Source: Phragmites australis (lineage: Eukaryota > Streptophyta > Magnoliopsida > Poales > Poaceae). Taken from it: 64,000 bases of DNA. A program made the position numbers and the translations under genes. The stretch spans positions 9,082,001 to 9,146,000 of the forward strand of contig NC_084940.1 in the NCBI RefSeq assembly GCF_958298935.1, given 5' to 3'. Below the pieces are notes generated by a model, which had not been told where the DNA came from, did not search any database, and saw only the letters and a program-made list of their open reading frames with translations. Position 1 is the stretch's first letter. Every line of letters begins with the position of its first letter. This document shows, piece after piece, positions 23,458-35,660 of this stretch.

Positions 23458-26281
23458 TGTAACACCCTCTTTTTCCCATCGGGTCGACCCAGCTACTGTG
23501 CGCGCTCAGTTCTTAGGCCGAAGCTGAGATCCAGCCCACTCCTTCTCTCCCTCTCTTTCTCCCGCTGACGTGTCAGGCCCGCATGTCATCTCAATCGCCG
23601 CAACCATCGCCCGCAACCACCACCGCACAATCTCCACACCGCACCACACGTTGTCACCTCCTCTCCCCTCTATTTAAGCCACGACCGAGCCCTCCCTTCG
23701 GTTCCACACCCCCATCTCGTCGTCCCTCCAAGCGGAAGCATCGTCATCGCTACCATCTCCATCCTCTCCGACAGTCGAGCGCCCCCGTCGTCCCCTGTTG
23801 CCCTAGACCTCGCTCTGGCGTCCCCGTCCGCATCTACGGCACCGCAGGCGCACTACGAGGCTTCCCCGATCCTGTCGTCTGCCTCTCGCCGTTGTCAGCC
23901 ATCTTCAAGCCGCCTCCGATAGTCGCGAGGCCCTCGGTAAGCTCTCCATCTTCTCCTATATGTTTTGTGTCGTTCCCTATCGAATTTGGTAGCTCGTAGC
24001 GCTTGCGCGTGTTACTCCAGCGAGACTCTGGCGAGGCGACACCGCCGTTTTCCGTCATCATCAGCCGCCATCACTCTCCCTAATCGCCTTGGCCGCTGGA
24101 TTTGTAACATGCGGCTAAGATTAGGTTAAAACATACCCCTTCATTTGATCCCAGTCAACACTTCATAATCCGACTTGGCACGTCCGGTCAGTGTAAACAT
24201 GTCCACCACCTCAGTAGCCACATAGACGCCACGTCAGCCCTTTTACACAATTAGCATTTCTTTTATTTAAAATCCTTTATTTAGTTTATGACAACAGCTT
24301 GCGCAATAATTAAGGTTTTTAGTAAAAAATAAATCCATTTGGTCTCTGAAAATATGTCTTTTATAGTTTAACCCCAAGACTTCTATTTTTAACAAAATAC
24401 CCTTGTCTGTATTGTTAATTTACAAATAAGCCCCTATACTTTTATTATTTTACAAATGAACCCTTGTACTTTTATTATTTTACATACAAGCCCTTGTGAT
24501 TTTACCTTTTTACAAATAAGCCCTAAACTTTTCTGTTTTTACTTAATAGCCCCTACTTTTTTGCAAAAAGACCCTATAACTTCAAACCTTTATAATTTTT
24601 TCATACGAGCTCCGTTTTAGGTGATTATTACGCTCACGTGATCGTAGCGACGAGTAGTATGCTTTTTATAGCACTTTGCTATTGTTTCATGTACTGTTCT
24701 TAGATGTTTGTGGTTGGTTGTTTTTTGTTATCGTGATTAAATTAGGAGGTGAGCAATACGTGAACCTGCAGGACCAGACTTTTGAAGAGATTGAGCAACC
24801 CGCTATTGAAGGCAAGTGTCCTAGGTCAGATTGACCCCATTATAGGAAAGTGTGTCTTTTATTTCTATTGTATGCTTGTCAATATGAATCCCACGGCTAG
24901 GGTTTACTAGATTCTTCCATGATTATCATTATCGCATGTGTTTTAGTTTGAGTGTCGTGGGTAGAATTGCTTAGTTGTGTTGTCAAGTTGGATGGTTTTA
25001 GTATTAATATATCTAATGGTCTATGCAACATGAATTTCTCTGGTAACTTTATCATAGCAACATGGAGACTTAGCGGCTTAGACAAGTGGACCGAAGGTGA
25101 TTGTGATGTTATGGTTATCTCCGGTTGACCTGTAGATGTGTTCCAAGCGTTTTGGTTCTTGTGGTGTTCATGATGATTAGTTTACCCCTGTGGTTAGTGG
25201 CAGTCTTGCCCAAGTCGATGGCTAAGGACCGGTTCATAGACATGTAACCCGGCACAACAGCATAACTATGAGGCTTATATGAGTACGGTCTAACCATATA
25301 ATTAGATGTTCTTCTAGTACTATATAGGTCATATGGTGGTGTAGGGTGTGGAAGGTGTCTATGTGGACTTTCATGGAAAGAGCCTATGTGGACTTCCTTT
25401 TTACCTATAGGCACAAGAGAGGGCATCTGAGGTAGAGTATTTCTCCACTTAAGTATGGTGGTGAAACCTTAGTGTGCAAATACATGCTGGGAGACACTTC
25501 GAAAAGGCCTTGTAGTGAGACCTAGTCACACACCAAAGAAAGTGTGTAAGTGCTTGGCCGACACGAGCATACGAGAATCACGACTCGTGGGTAAAATGGG
25601 TAACCTCTGCAGAGTGTAAAACTCATATATCAATTGTGCTCATAGTTAAAAACGGGCTTGATCTTCTTAATGATTAGTGAGGGATTTTGGATGATTGTTT
25701 TTGTAGTCGGGTGGTGGTAGCCTAATGAGTTGGTAGCCAGGTAATGGGATACCTTGTGAGTTTAATAGTCGGATGGAATCCGATGAGCTGTTCTTGTGGA
25801 GTTAGTGTCCTCACATATAGTAAATAGGATATTGTATTTATTTTGAGTCATAGGTTATGATGACATAGATACAGTAAATCTGAGTCAATTCTTTCTTTTC
25901 TTAAGCTCTCATGTCATGCTTTTCCACACTTATTGAGTACGATATGTATTCACTCTTGCTATTTCCAATAATAAATGCTGCTTAGTTGGAGAAGACTAGG
26001 TGGAGATCAAGGAAGCTGAAAACTGCAATGAAGACAGAGCATCCTATGTCGCATTACCCCAGTCAATTGCCAGCAGTGTGCCCTAAAGTTTTTGTTGGAA
26101 TCTTCTCGTATTATTTCGCTGCTATTTAGACTCTAGTATTTATTTTAATAAAGTTGTTTTTATACGATATAGTAATATTATTACTATAATATCACTACAT
26201 ATATATATATGAATGATAAAACTGATCGTAATATATATATTATATCCAATTCTATCGTATAAAATTGGGTACTGTATGACA
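23458..26281 (+). mobile_element. Large solo LTR (Ty3 type, TGTAACACCC start), 2824 bp
   Basis: It starts TGTAACACCC and ends CTGTATGACA. The 5-bp flanks are GGACG and GAACG, four of five matching. No gag or pol was seen inside. A TATTTAAG box at about 23672, followed by a C-rich leader, would be the LTR promoter. A motif near 25610 (CCTCTGCAGAGTGTAAAACT) recurs, reversed, in the LTR at 48760, which supports the family link. Chromovirus (Tekay-like) affiliation is inferred from the start sequence. Open frames at 23583-23999 belong to the LTR leader. Confidence 0.55.
24420..24560 (+). repeat. Short tandem repeats inside the solo LTR
   Basis: Four to five diverged units of about 33-35 bp with TTTACAAATAAGCCC and ACTTTTATTATTTTAC. 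They lie in the middle of the LTR. Confidence 0.65.
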
Positions 26282-26700
26282 GAACGTGAGAGCGCGGATG
26301 ACTAGCAGGCGAGCGAATCGACAGCCAAAATTTGGTAGCGTTCCATGCAAGCACTCTGTTACTGAGGTGGCAGCACTACAGCTGCACGTTTTCCAAAACT
26401 ATATGATTAATGATTTTCAAACAATAATATCTTGGTATATCCAAATTATGGTCTATTTCCACATGTTATCTATATTCAAGTGAGATTTGACCCACCCGCT
26501 TCCGATGAAAGCACCCCCCGCGACCAAGCATTTAGCCACACTTTACTAACCAAGCACTCCCACAACTACGCCGTTACAAGTCATAAGTTATACGATTTTT
26601 ACATGAAATACGGGCACGTGCGGTTCGTAGCACTCAAACCCGAAATCTCTCATCTCGCGCGATACGCCATTACCATCCAACCACAGAAGTACTAATGTTA
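26282..26700. other. Stretch between solo LTR and CACTA remnant
   Basis: An 87-codon frame (26432-26695) has no recognisable domain. Nothing else was seen. Confidence 0.4.
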
Positions 26701-27183
26701 CTAATTACATATGCAATTATTTTGATCTCTTCTATCTAAAACTTTAAATAATTATTTGGATATCTAAATGATCTCAAATGAAAAGATTTTCAACTGCAAA
26801 ATTGTAGATCTTGTCAAGGGCTACAATTTTTATATAAAGTTTGCCCTTATCTGACTTTGTATGAAAATATTATGAATTTTTAAGATAAACTGTCATCCAT
26901 CACCAGAGGCGGTTCAAATAAGAAAGCACCTGCGAAAATTATCTCATTTTCAGATACGATTCACATAAGAAATCACCTCTAGAAATGACTTTTTACACAA
27001 ACAATTCACATAAGAAATCGCCTATAGTAATTATCCCATTTCCAAATGTGGTTATCGTAAGCAACCACCTGTGAAAATTTGTTTTCACATGCAAGCCAAA
27101 ACCGCAAGGACCTGCTCAGGCAGTTTATCATATGAGCCACCTGTGTAAAGACACCCTGAGTGTCCCGAAAAATAATTTTTAGT
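26700..27183. mobile_element. Truncated CACTA element, same family as 9057-9975
   Basis: It shares with 9057-9975 the block around ACAATTTT...AAGTT...GAATTTTTAAGATAA and the subterminal repeats AGAGGCGGTTCA and TAAGAAATCACCTCT-like units. The right end, reversed, begins CACTAAAAATTATTTTT. No left end was found, so it is truncated. Its position next to the neighbouring solo LTR may be by chance. Confidence 0.55.
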
Positions 27184-27593
27184 GGTGCGATTTTGTAAGG
27201 CTGCAATCAAAACATCATTTTTTTCACCCCATGCTTTGGCGTTACCATCAAATTGGTAAGGCTACGAAACAAACATCATTTTTTCACTCATAATTTAGCA
27301 TTGCCCAAGTTTTGGTAATGCCAAGATTTGGCAAGGCTCACTAAGGATGTGAACCAAACAAGCCCAAAGCCTTCATGTGGAATTTAGGGGTTATTTCTGA
27401 ATTTATGTAGTTGGCTGGAAAATGTAAGGATTATGCACGTGGATTTATTGATACCTTTACGACGTCTTTGTATTATTTTTCCTCAGTGATTTATTCTCTA
27501 TTGTCTTAAGCTGAAATCTACTTTACCCATATCAATAAAAAATTCTATCATGCATAGAGTACTCTGAACCATGAACATGTGTGATGGTAGTAT
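27184..27593. other. Intergenic stretch, MITE remnant likely
   Basis: Around 27220-27365 repeated AACATCATTTTTTCAC and a terminal GAACCAAACAAGCCC suggest the end of a Tourist-like MITE, but no matching left end was located. Confidence 0.35.
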
Positions 27594-28749
27594 CACTACA
27601 ACAGAAAGGTCTGTTAGTGTCGACTCCAAAGGACCCTTCAGTACTGGTTTTGCATTCGGTAATGATTAGTCAGCATTGAAAGTCACACCCCAATCACTGC
27701 TGGTTGTACAACCGGCACTGAAAGTGGTTCTTAGGAGGAAAAAAAAAGTAAATGAGTTGGCTTGTCTGCCGTTGTCGCTGCCATCGTGCCCGCTCGCCCC
27801 CCCCCCCCCCCCCCTCCGCCTGTCCCCTCTCACTCAGCTCGCTAGCTCAGTCTTGCCCTGTCCTGCACAAGAAAACACAGGTACGAAGATCACTGCCACA
27901 AATCATGCCAACCACCCCCGCCACGCTCCTCAACAGCCACAACCACAAGCCAACCTCCCTACCCCCCCCCCATGATGACCGGTGCGAAGCTAGTTAAGCA
28001 CGGCCACAGCGGCGGTGAGGAAATGTGGGAAGGGATCATGCAACGCAGCGAAGAAGGAGGAGGGGCTCGCGCAGTGGCGAAGGTGCTCGATGCTGACCCG
28101 CTTCCACTCGCCGTTGGGCACGCCGCGCACGATGACGGCCTCGACAATGAAAGCCTCGCACGATGACGGCCTTGGTCACGACCAATGTGGATCTCCAACC
28201 CTAGTGAGATCCATGGTCAGATCCACCGGATCCCACTGTGGATCTCGCAAGGGGCGGAGCTGTTGCTGGGGGAGACAGGTAGGAGGCCATGAGGAGAGAG
28301 AGAGGCCAGTGAGGGGAGAGATAGGCCGGTGAGGGAGGCTGGTGAGGAGAGAGAGAGGCCGGTGAGGGAGGTCAATGAGGGGAGAGAGAGGCCAGTGAGG
28401 GAGGCCGATGAGGGGGGAGAGAGGCTAGTGAAGTAGGCTGGAAGGAGGAGGTTGGTTAGTGTGGGTGTGAAGAGATAAGGGAGAGAGAAAGAGAGAGAGA
28501 TTGAGCCGATGAGGTGCTAGTCTGAAGAGATAAGAGAGCGAAAGAGAGATGAACCGGATCTAAGGCACGAGCTAAAATTAGAGTGTATTAAAATTTTGGA
28601 TTCGCTGATAGTATCAGTGCCGGTTCAATCCGGCTCGATTATTGACAAAGCACAGAAAGTTACTAACTGGAACTGATACTTTATCAGTACTGGTTTTAGC
28701 CTAGCCGACACTGATGACTTTGACTCAATTGATCTATTCTGTTGTAGTG
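27594..28749. mobile_element. Non-autonomous CACTA transposon, 1156 bp, intact ends
   Basis: Perfect 13-bp terminal inverted repeats CACTACAACAGAA are flanked by a perfect 3-bp duplication TAT (27591-27593, 28750-28752). Subterminal motifs such as CAGTACTGGTTTT and its complement lie near both ends. The interior is GC-rich with an 18-C run (27797-27814), a 10-C run near 27962 and a GA-rich minisatellite. No transposase is encoded. The open frames at 27676-28332 lie over these low-complexity tracts and have no recognisable domain. Confidence 0.9.
28285..28445 (+). repeat. GA-rich minisatellite inside the CACTA element
   Basis: About four units of 36-40 bp built on GAGAGAGAGGCCGGTGAGGG and a GGYYRGTGAGG-like second half. 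Confidence 0.65.
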
Positions 28750-29003
28750 TATTGAAAGATCACGATTGATCCAATCACCATGGCACCATTGGTAATCCTA
28801 GACCTGAGTGCTCTTTTGGCATGGGGCTCATGAAGATGAACTTTGTCCTTCCTAGTTTACATACCTTATTGGCACTAGCTCTATCGAAAATACAAATTAG
28901 TGGTCACCTATTACTTGCCCGTTCTGATGAGTGAAACAAAAGCTAGAGCCATCGATTATTAAAAAAACTAAAGCCATCCTTTCTCTCTCTCATTAGACCA
29001 AGT

Positions 29004-30739
29004 TGTCTTTTGTTTTAGATTGAAAAGTTTTCAAATTGACTTCAAAACTTTTGAATCAGGTTTTTCGAGGTCAGGTTGAATTGGGTCGGATTCTTCCAAA
29101 ATCGGACTGAAATTTTCAATTGACTTGAAGGTTCCTGAGAAACCAAGTTGAAATGTGTCTTGGTTTACTTGTGATGAGTGATTAACATTGTCATTTATTT
29201 GGTTTGATAATCTTCGGTTTTGCATGAGCTTTGATGTGATTTGAATTGATTTGAGATTTTATTTGAGCATATTGATTATGGACTAATTGGAATTAGAGTT
29301 GGAGATATGTGTTTGCTTGTCTCATAGTGTGCAGATGATGGATGCAACTTGGTAGTCGACAGCGGAATGATTGGGGCCAAGCGGAGTACTTGGTGCCAAA
29401 TGATCAAGGAGGCCGGGCGGAGTCAAGGGTGATCCTAACTGAACACGTGGAGGTCAAGCAAAGCATTGAAGGCGGATGGAGATGGCGTGTTGACAAAGTC
29501 AAGCGAAGGGGATGCCGGTGCAAATGACAATGCGGCCCGAGGGATTGGGAGCGGGAGAGACTTGCCGGCGGTCAGGATCACATGATGGAGTACACGCGTC
29601 GACATCGAAGCGCTTGCTTAAGGTGTAAGCAAGACGGCGAGTCACGCTTTGAGAAGCATGCAGACGGTTTTGCGGTTTGGCCTCAAAACAATATGAGGAC
29701 TGGAGGAGTACATGGTACCATCACGAAGCTTGCGTCGAGGCGAAGCTAAGTCGTGAAGGCGTTGCGGCCGTCCGATGAATGGAGAAGAAAATGAACCAAA
29801 ATACCCTCAGTAGTAGGTAGAAGTGTACTATAAGGGAGGGGTATTTTAGGAAAAAAATAGGAAACTTAGGGAGAAGTTTCCTAGGCCTATAAATAGAGGG
29901 GTGTGGTTATGAGAGAGTTTGAACCAGTCATTTAAGCCTCCTTATGCCACCCATTTGAGAGCCTTAGAGCTAGGATTTTAGATGAGAGAAGGATAAGTGC
30001 TTAGCCTATATAATAGGTGAGAGTTTTGAGAGATAAATCTTTGTAATCCGTCTAAAATATGGCTGACCTCTTTGAGTAATAAAGTTTATGTTTTTTTGCA
30101 TATGCATGAATTCCCTTCCTTCTATTTTCTCTATTAGTTCCCTTGCAAGTTTGCAAGTTTTTCGGTTTTGATTTTCGTTTTGGTTTTTGGGCTGAAATTT
30201 CAGCACCTTGTGAAGTCATTCTTGTTGTTGCTAGAGGCATAAAATTCACATACAAGTATACACTCATGGATCTTGAGTTCCCTTGCCTCTAAATCATCAA
30301 CTTGGAGAGGTTCCTTGTCTGGTGATCCTTTCTTTGAGCTGCGATTTTTCACCTTTGCAGAGTTGTTCTTCTTGATGTTAGTGGCTTAAACACTCACATA
30401 CTCATGTATTTGAGCGGGTCTTGAGTCCCCTTACCATTAGACTATCATCTTGGAGGATAACCTTGTCTGGTGACCATCTTCTCTAGTTTCTTTGAAAGTT
30501 ACGACTTTTTATGCACAAAGACACATAGAATGGTCTTGAATGGAACCTATGGTTCATATTCCATCCGTAGAGTCATGTTGCCATATAATTAATCTTCTTG
30601 TTTTGTCTCTCTAATTCTTTTGCTTCCGCTTGAGCGTTTTGAGGTCTGTTGGGTGAGGAATAAGAAAATGCCATATATTTCTAAAAAAATTTATTGATGT
30701 GTCTATTCACTCGCTCTAGTCATCATTCTCAATCCTACC
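29004..30739 (+). mobile_element. Copia-type LTR (solo or truncated)
   Basis: LTR landmarks are present: CCTATAAATAGAGG as a TATA box (29888-29896), then a transcribed leader, an AATAAA signal (30078-30083), and a 3' part ending GTGTCTATTCAC...CTCAATCCTAC, a run known from ends of long plant Copia LTRs just before the primer-binding site. An imperfect duplication of about 150 bp lies at roughly 30236-30530. No coding domains are present and no clear target duplication was found, so both borders are approximate. Confidence 0.55.
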
Positions 30740-31086
30740 GTTCCAATGATGCCCCGAACCAATAAGATGCAATTATGCCCTTTGATTTGACAAGAGAATG
30801 GAATTAGTCTACACAAAAGATCCACCCACCTATTTCCTCTACTTTCACCCAGGAATTACACATAGCAGAATGGCTACTGTCAATCACATGATACGGTACA
30901 ACTTGTCGTAATTTACTCTCACAACACGCTGAACCAAACACTTGATTAGTCAGACACAAGTCATAGTAAAACTTGATTAGTCTCACAGCCACAGTCTACA
31001 GCAGCTGATCATCATCCACTCCATTTCATTCCATTCCATTCCATTTCGTCCAGTGGAGCAGTAAAACAATACGCCGCCGCCCCCGT
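30740..31086. other. Upstream region of the bHLH gene
   Basis: No repeat end was recognised. A short (ATTCC)n microsatellite lies at about 31025-31048, some 40 bp upstream of the TATA box. Confidence 0.5.
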
Positions 31087-31095
31087 TATAAATAG
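31087..31095 (+). promoter_or_regulatory. TATA box of the bHLH gene
   Basis: TATAAATAG lies 124 bp before the ATG (31219), leaving room for a transcription start near 31118 and a 5' leader of about 100 bases that is CT-rich. The spacing and context fit a plant TATA promoter. Confidence 0.65.
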
Positions 31096-31218
31096 CCGGC
31101 GACACCAAACCCGTATGGCCGTATGCTCCTGGTTCTCTTTCTCTTCCCCCTTGGAGTCACCAACCTTTCCTCAGCCCTAGCCGCCCGCCGACTCGTAAAC
31201 CCTAGCCGCTAGCGAGCG

Positions 31219-34060
31219 ATGCAGCCCACGGCACGGGAAATGCAGGCCATGGCCGCCGCCGGCCAGATCTCCCTCGACGACCTCCGCGCGGCCGCCGGTG
31301 CAGTCGGCGGCGAGCACGACGACTTCCTCGACCAGATGCTCGGCGTCCTGCCGCCGTCGGCGTGGTCCGACCTGTCCGCCGCGGCCGGCGAGAAGGCGCC
31401 GGAGGGCGGCGCGCAGGGGGAAGGGATGCAGCACCAGCAGCAGTTCGGTGGGGGGTTGTACGACGAGTCCGCGCTGTTGGCGTCGCGGCTCCGGCAGCAC
31501 CAGATCAGCGGCGGCCCAGGCGGCGGCGGCGCGGAGGCAGCAGCGGCCAAGCAGATGGTGATGCAGCAGTTGGCCGATCTGAGGCAGGGCCAGCACATGA
31601 TGCTCCAGGGCATGGGCCACTCGACGGCCGGCGGCGGGGACGGCGGCCTGCTCCTCCCGCTCTCCCTCGGCAGCGGCGGATCGAGCGGCGACGTGCAGGC
31701 GCTGCTGAAAGCCGCCGCTAATTCCTCCGTACTGCTCCATCGCGTTCTTCGCTCAAATCCACTTGCTGCCTTTTTTCTTTCCCCCGTCAAGAATCTATAT
31801 TTTTTTGCAAAAAGTTCGCAATTTTATTCGGTGTTTGTTCCAGGGAGGAGAAGCCGCCGGCGTCTTCGGCAGCCGTTTCGCCGGATCGCTCCAGCAGCAA
31901 CAGCAGCAGCAACATTTCCAGCCGCATCCGCAGGTTTTCAAGATCAACAAACCACACACCTACACGCCTTGCTTCAAACACATGGGAGCCACTCTCTAAT
32001 CTCTAAACACGTACGGTTCTTGATTCTTGCAGCAGCAAACAGCGCCGATGCCGAGCCAGGGCTTCGGCGGAGGAGCGTCGGGTGGCGCGTCGCAACCACA
32101 GGCCGGGGCGTCGGGGGGCGCGGCGCCGCCGCCCAGGCAGCGCGTGCGGGCGAGGCGCGGCCAGGCTACCGACCCACACAGCATCGCGGAGCGGGTGAGC
32201 TACGCGACGACGCTCCTTCTCCTCTCCCTAATTGCCCTTCTGCGTTTGCTATTAGTCACGTCGACTAGTTAATTGTCAATTGGGTGAATAATCAGCGGCG
32301 GCAGTTGCTAATCAGCGCCCGTGTCTGCTCTGCTGTTGTTTGCTCGATTTGGATTGTTCTCCGCTCCGGCTCCCAACCACTATTCCTTTGTCCGTTTCTT
32401 TGTTCTCATATTCTTGTCGCCGGCGAAGTGCTTCTAACTTGTTCGTCGGTCCAATCGTCGTCTCCGTTTTGCAGCTCCGGAGAGAGAGGATCGCGGAGAG
32501 GATGAAGGCCCTGCAAGAGCTGGTGCCCAACGCCAACAAGGTGAGCACAGAACTCCTCGAGGTTGCATGCAAGCTTTGAGAAGAGAGAGGAAGATTACAA
32601 ACGCCTAGGGCTTTGGTTGTTGGGAGATGCCGCCAATAAAGGTTCCACCAATCACTCGTAGTGAGTTTGTGCCGAGGGAAATGGGGGATTAAACAATGGC
32701 ACGCCGCAGCTTTATTGGAGTTCTGTGTTCAGTGCCATGCCCGGGCGTAGAGAGGAGTAGGATCGGAGGCAGTCGTCAGATTGAGCTGTGCGGAGGTGGC
32801 GAGAGGTGTGGCCGGTGGCGGGCGCGCGTGCGGGGCACATTTACCCGCACGTTGGCCTACTTGACCAGCACCGTGCTCCCTCGGCGACCGCGCAGCGCAG
32901 GGGCATGGCATGGCTTTTCTCCTCCTGGACTTCTTTCCCATGTCTCGCGCGGCGCCTCTTCCGAAGAGGGAGAGTCTAGCTTTAACGCTTCCTTTTCAGC
33001 TGTCCATCCTCCCTTTTGATCTTCGCGCTCACTGATCGCGCTGCGTGTTTTTCGTTTTCTTTTGGAATGGCTGCATGCGCAGACGGACAAGGCGTCGATG
33101 CTGGACGAGATCATCGACTACGTCAAGTTCCTGCAGCTCCAAGTCAAGGCAAGCATGAAATGTTGAGCTTGTAGCGGTAGCAGTACGAGTGAAGCGATGT
33201 TGTTGATGAAGTTGCTGACATGTAATCTGCGTACGTGTCCGTGTTTACCAAACCACGCAGGTGCTGAGCATGAGCCGGTTAGGTGGCGCCGCTGCCGTCG
33301 CGCCGCTCGTGGCCGACATGTCCTCGGAGGTAACTCTCTCTCTCTCTCCCCCCTCGCCCTCCGACTTGGATACGAGTGACATGCATGCAGCTTCTCTCTT
33401 TCCCCTGCCTAGCTTCTTCTCTCTCCCCAACTTTTCCCGCACTCGAAAGAATCGGCGGGATGTGAACAAACTTTTCAGTGCCGCGGCTGTGGTGGCTACT
33501 GCCACGCCACAGTACCCCGCGTGCCGCCGCGCGAAATGACGCGGCTGCCCCCGCGCGCGAGCACCACCGGTCCACCGCTGCGCTACGTACAGGCGTGCCT
33601 GCGTCTCTGACCCGGCCCTGCGCTGTGGGCCATGTGTTTTGTGCGTGTGCAGGGGCGAGGAGGCGGCGCGGCGGCGGCGGCGGGGAGCGACGGCCTGGCG
33701 GTGACGGAGCAGCAGGTTGCCAAGCTGATGGAGGAGGACATGGGCACCGCCATGCAGTACCTGCAGGGGAAGGGCCTCTGCCTCATGCCCGTCTCCCTCG
33801 CCTCCGCCATCTCCTCCGCGGCGTGCCACATGCGCCCGCCGGTCCCGGCGGGGCTCGGCGTCGGCGCCGTGGCGCACCACATGGCGGCCGCCATGCGCTT
33901 GTCGGGCATGAACGGTGGCGCCGACGCAGCCGCCGTGCCGGCCTCGCCGAGCATGTCCGTGATCACGGCGCAGTCGGCCATGGCCAACGGCGCCGGCGAG
34001 GGCTCTCACTCGCAGCAACAGCAGCAGCCCAAGGACGCCGCCTCCGTGTCCAAGCCGTGA
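31219..34060 (+). CDS. LRL1: bHLH transcription factor, subgroup XI (LRL type), seven exons
   Basis: Exons 31219-31728, 31844-31933, 32033-32194, 32475-32540, 33083-33148, 33261-33329 and 33653-34060 join in phase 0 throughout to 456 residues. Residues 237-306 form the b[60 protein letters not shown]. His249, Glu253 and Arg257 make the E-box/G-box recognition triad. After it come [20 protein letters not shown] and the conserved [20 protein letters not shown] block. The N-terminal half is Ala/Gly/Gln-rich with a poly-Q run in exon 2. Relatives (Lotus RHL1 and Arabidopsis LRL proteins) are nuclear regulators of root-hair growth; VAPLVAD favours LRL over UNE12. Intron 5 has a GC donor. No damage was seen. 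The exact orthologue is not established. Confidence 0.92.
33149..33150 (+). other. Non-canonical GC splice donor, intron 5 of the bHLH gene
   Basis: Exon 5 ends AAG and is followed by GCAAGC. The only nearby GT (at 33144) would remove the conserved Val-Lys at the end of helix 2. A GC-AG intron with a good AAG/GCAAG donor keeps the family sequence [15 protein letters not shown] intact. Confidence 0.75.
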
Positions 34061-35200
34061 GCCCTCGACGACGGCCGCCGTCTCACAAGCGGTGCAACAC
34101 CAGACGACCTCAGGGTCCACGTTGAACATCGGCCGGTCTCGTGGTCTCGCTCGCTTCGACTCCTCCTGGGAATCGTGTCCTCCCTGATGGGCCCACTAGA
34201 CACCCTACGCGGCCCACGGGACCCATCGTACTGCAGTAGCAGCAGCAGCCCACGGGCTCTCCTTTTTCTTATTTCCTTTTTATTTTCTAGTGTAATCATA
34301 TTTCTTTCTGTTCTATATTATTCCAGTTTGTTGTTTATTCAAGTAAATATTAATCCAGGGCTGGTTCTTCTCATCTTCTGGCTTTGTGCCAGCTTTACCC
34401 TCTCTTTTCCCTCCATCCGCATCAACTTTTTTCCCTCCTTTTTTCCAGCCTTTGCTTGGCGCGCCTTTTTGTTTAATTTACACTCAAGTTTGTCCTTTGC
34501 GGTTGGATGGGGAATTTGGTCTCCCTGCTTTGGCTACTAACCCATTCTTTTTTTTTTCAATTTTTATTCTTTTTTTTTTCATAGTGTAGAACAAATTGTG
34601 CTGGTATTCTAAGCAGGGTTAGAGGCCTGGATGGATAGATATGATGATGCTTTGGAATCTTAGATTGGTGATTAATATTTCTTCTGAATGATCATCCAAA
34701 AGGCAGTTCGACTCAAAACGTTTGGAACCTATATACGGGAGGAATAAAAAATAAACAAAAAGGCGGAGACAAATAAACTGAGAGCGGATTTGCCACTAAC
34801 TACTATGATGTGATATTTTTATTTGATGGTGCGGACCAATGGTTCCAGAAATTACAACGGCCTGAACCACATTGTTTTAGAAATTATACTACCTCCATTC
34901 TATTTTAATATTATTTTAGCCTTTGGCATGCAATTCCTGCCACATAACTTGTGAACAAAGAATTTGTTTCCTAAGCACAAACGCATTACCGGCATTAGGT
35001 AGCAGCTAATTCTCGCAAAAATCGTTATACAAACATAAGAACGAGTTCACCTTGTGTTTAACCTAAGTGGACTTATCCGAAGGTGGTATGGTTAGTACAT
35101 GACTGCTTGTCTTTGTAATTCGATTTTACATTGGTTTTTTCATTACCAACTAAATATAATCATATCTTTCGCAAGATTACAACAGTTAATTCTTACTTAC
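34061..35200. other. 3' flank of the bHLH gene and intergenic stretch
   Basis: The 3' untranslated region probably extends several hundred bases, with T-rich sequence near 34260-34580 but no clear AATAAA. Around 34893-34920 a piece resembling a Stowaway end (TACTACCTCCATTCTATTTT) has no partner. No gene was recognised. Confidence 0.45.
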
Positions 35201-35660
35201 GACTTTATTAGCTATGTATGTAGCACCGGTAGTGATTACTATAAAAATAGTCATTACTGCCGATTCATAAACTATAGTACTGCCGATTATTGGACCGGTA
35301 GTGATTCTACCAATTGATATACTTATCACTGCCAGTTTTAATTATGAATCGGTAATGATACTCAATCCAGGAGGAAAATTAAATTTAAACAGTCAAACAA
35401 TAATTTAACCAAGCTTTATATTACTAATCTCCAGAATTATTAGTTTATATCACACTATATAATTAATTTACCAATAATTCCTAACTCAATCATTATTGTA
35501 TACCAAAAACAAAAGACAGCTGCACGCTCAAAAGAACCCTAAACCCACACACGCGTCTACCACTTGGGGTCAGTCACGACGACAAAGAAATAGTAGCCGT
35601 CATCCTCGTCGTCGCCATCGTGGTACATGGCTTCCTCCCACATGCCGACCTCCTCCTCCT

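Noticed and set aside
23583..23999. 138-codon proline/serine-rich frame
   Set aside because: It lies in the C-rich leader of an LTR; low-complexity composition and no family motif.
27676..28332. Open frames over the C run and GA repeat
   Set aside because: Produced by low-complexity sequence inside a CACTA element.
31177..31790. Minus-strand frames of 187 and 193 codons
   Set aside because: Shadows of the GC-rich first exon of the bHLH gene.
33245..34129. Minus-strand frame of 294 codons
   Set aside because: Spans bHLH exons 6-7 and an intron on the opposite strand; composition reflects GC-rich codons of the real gene.
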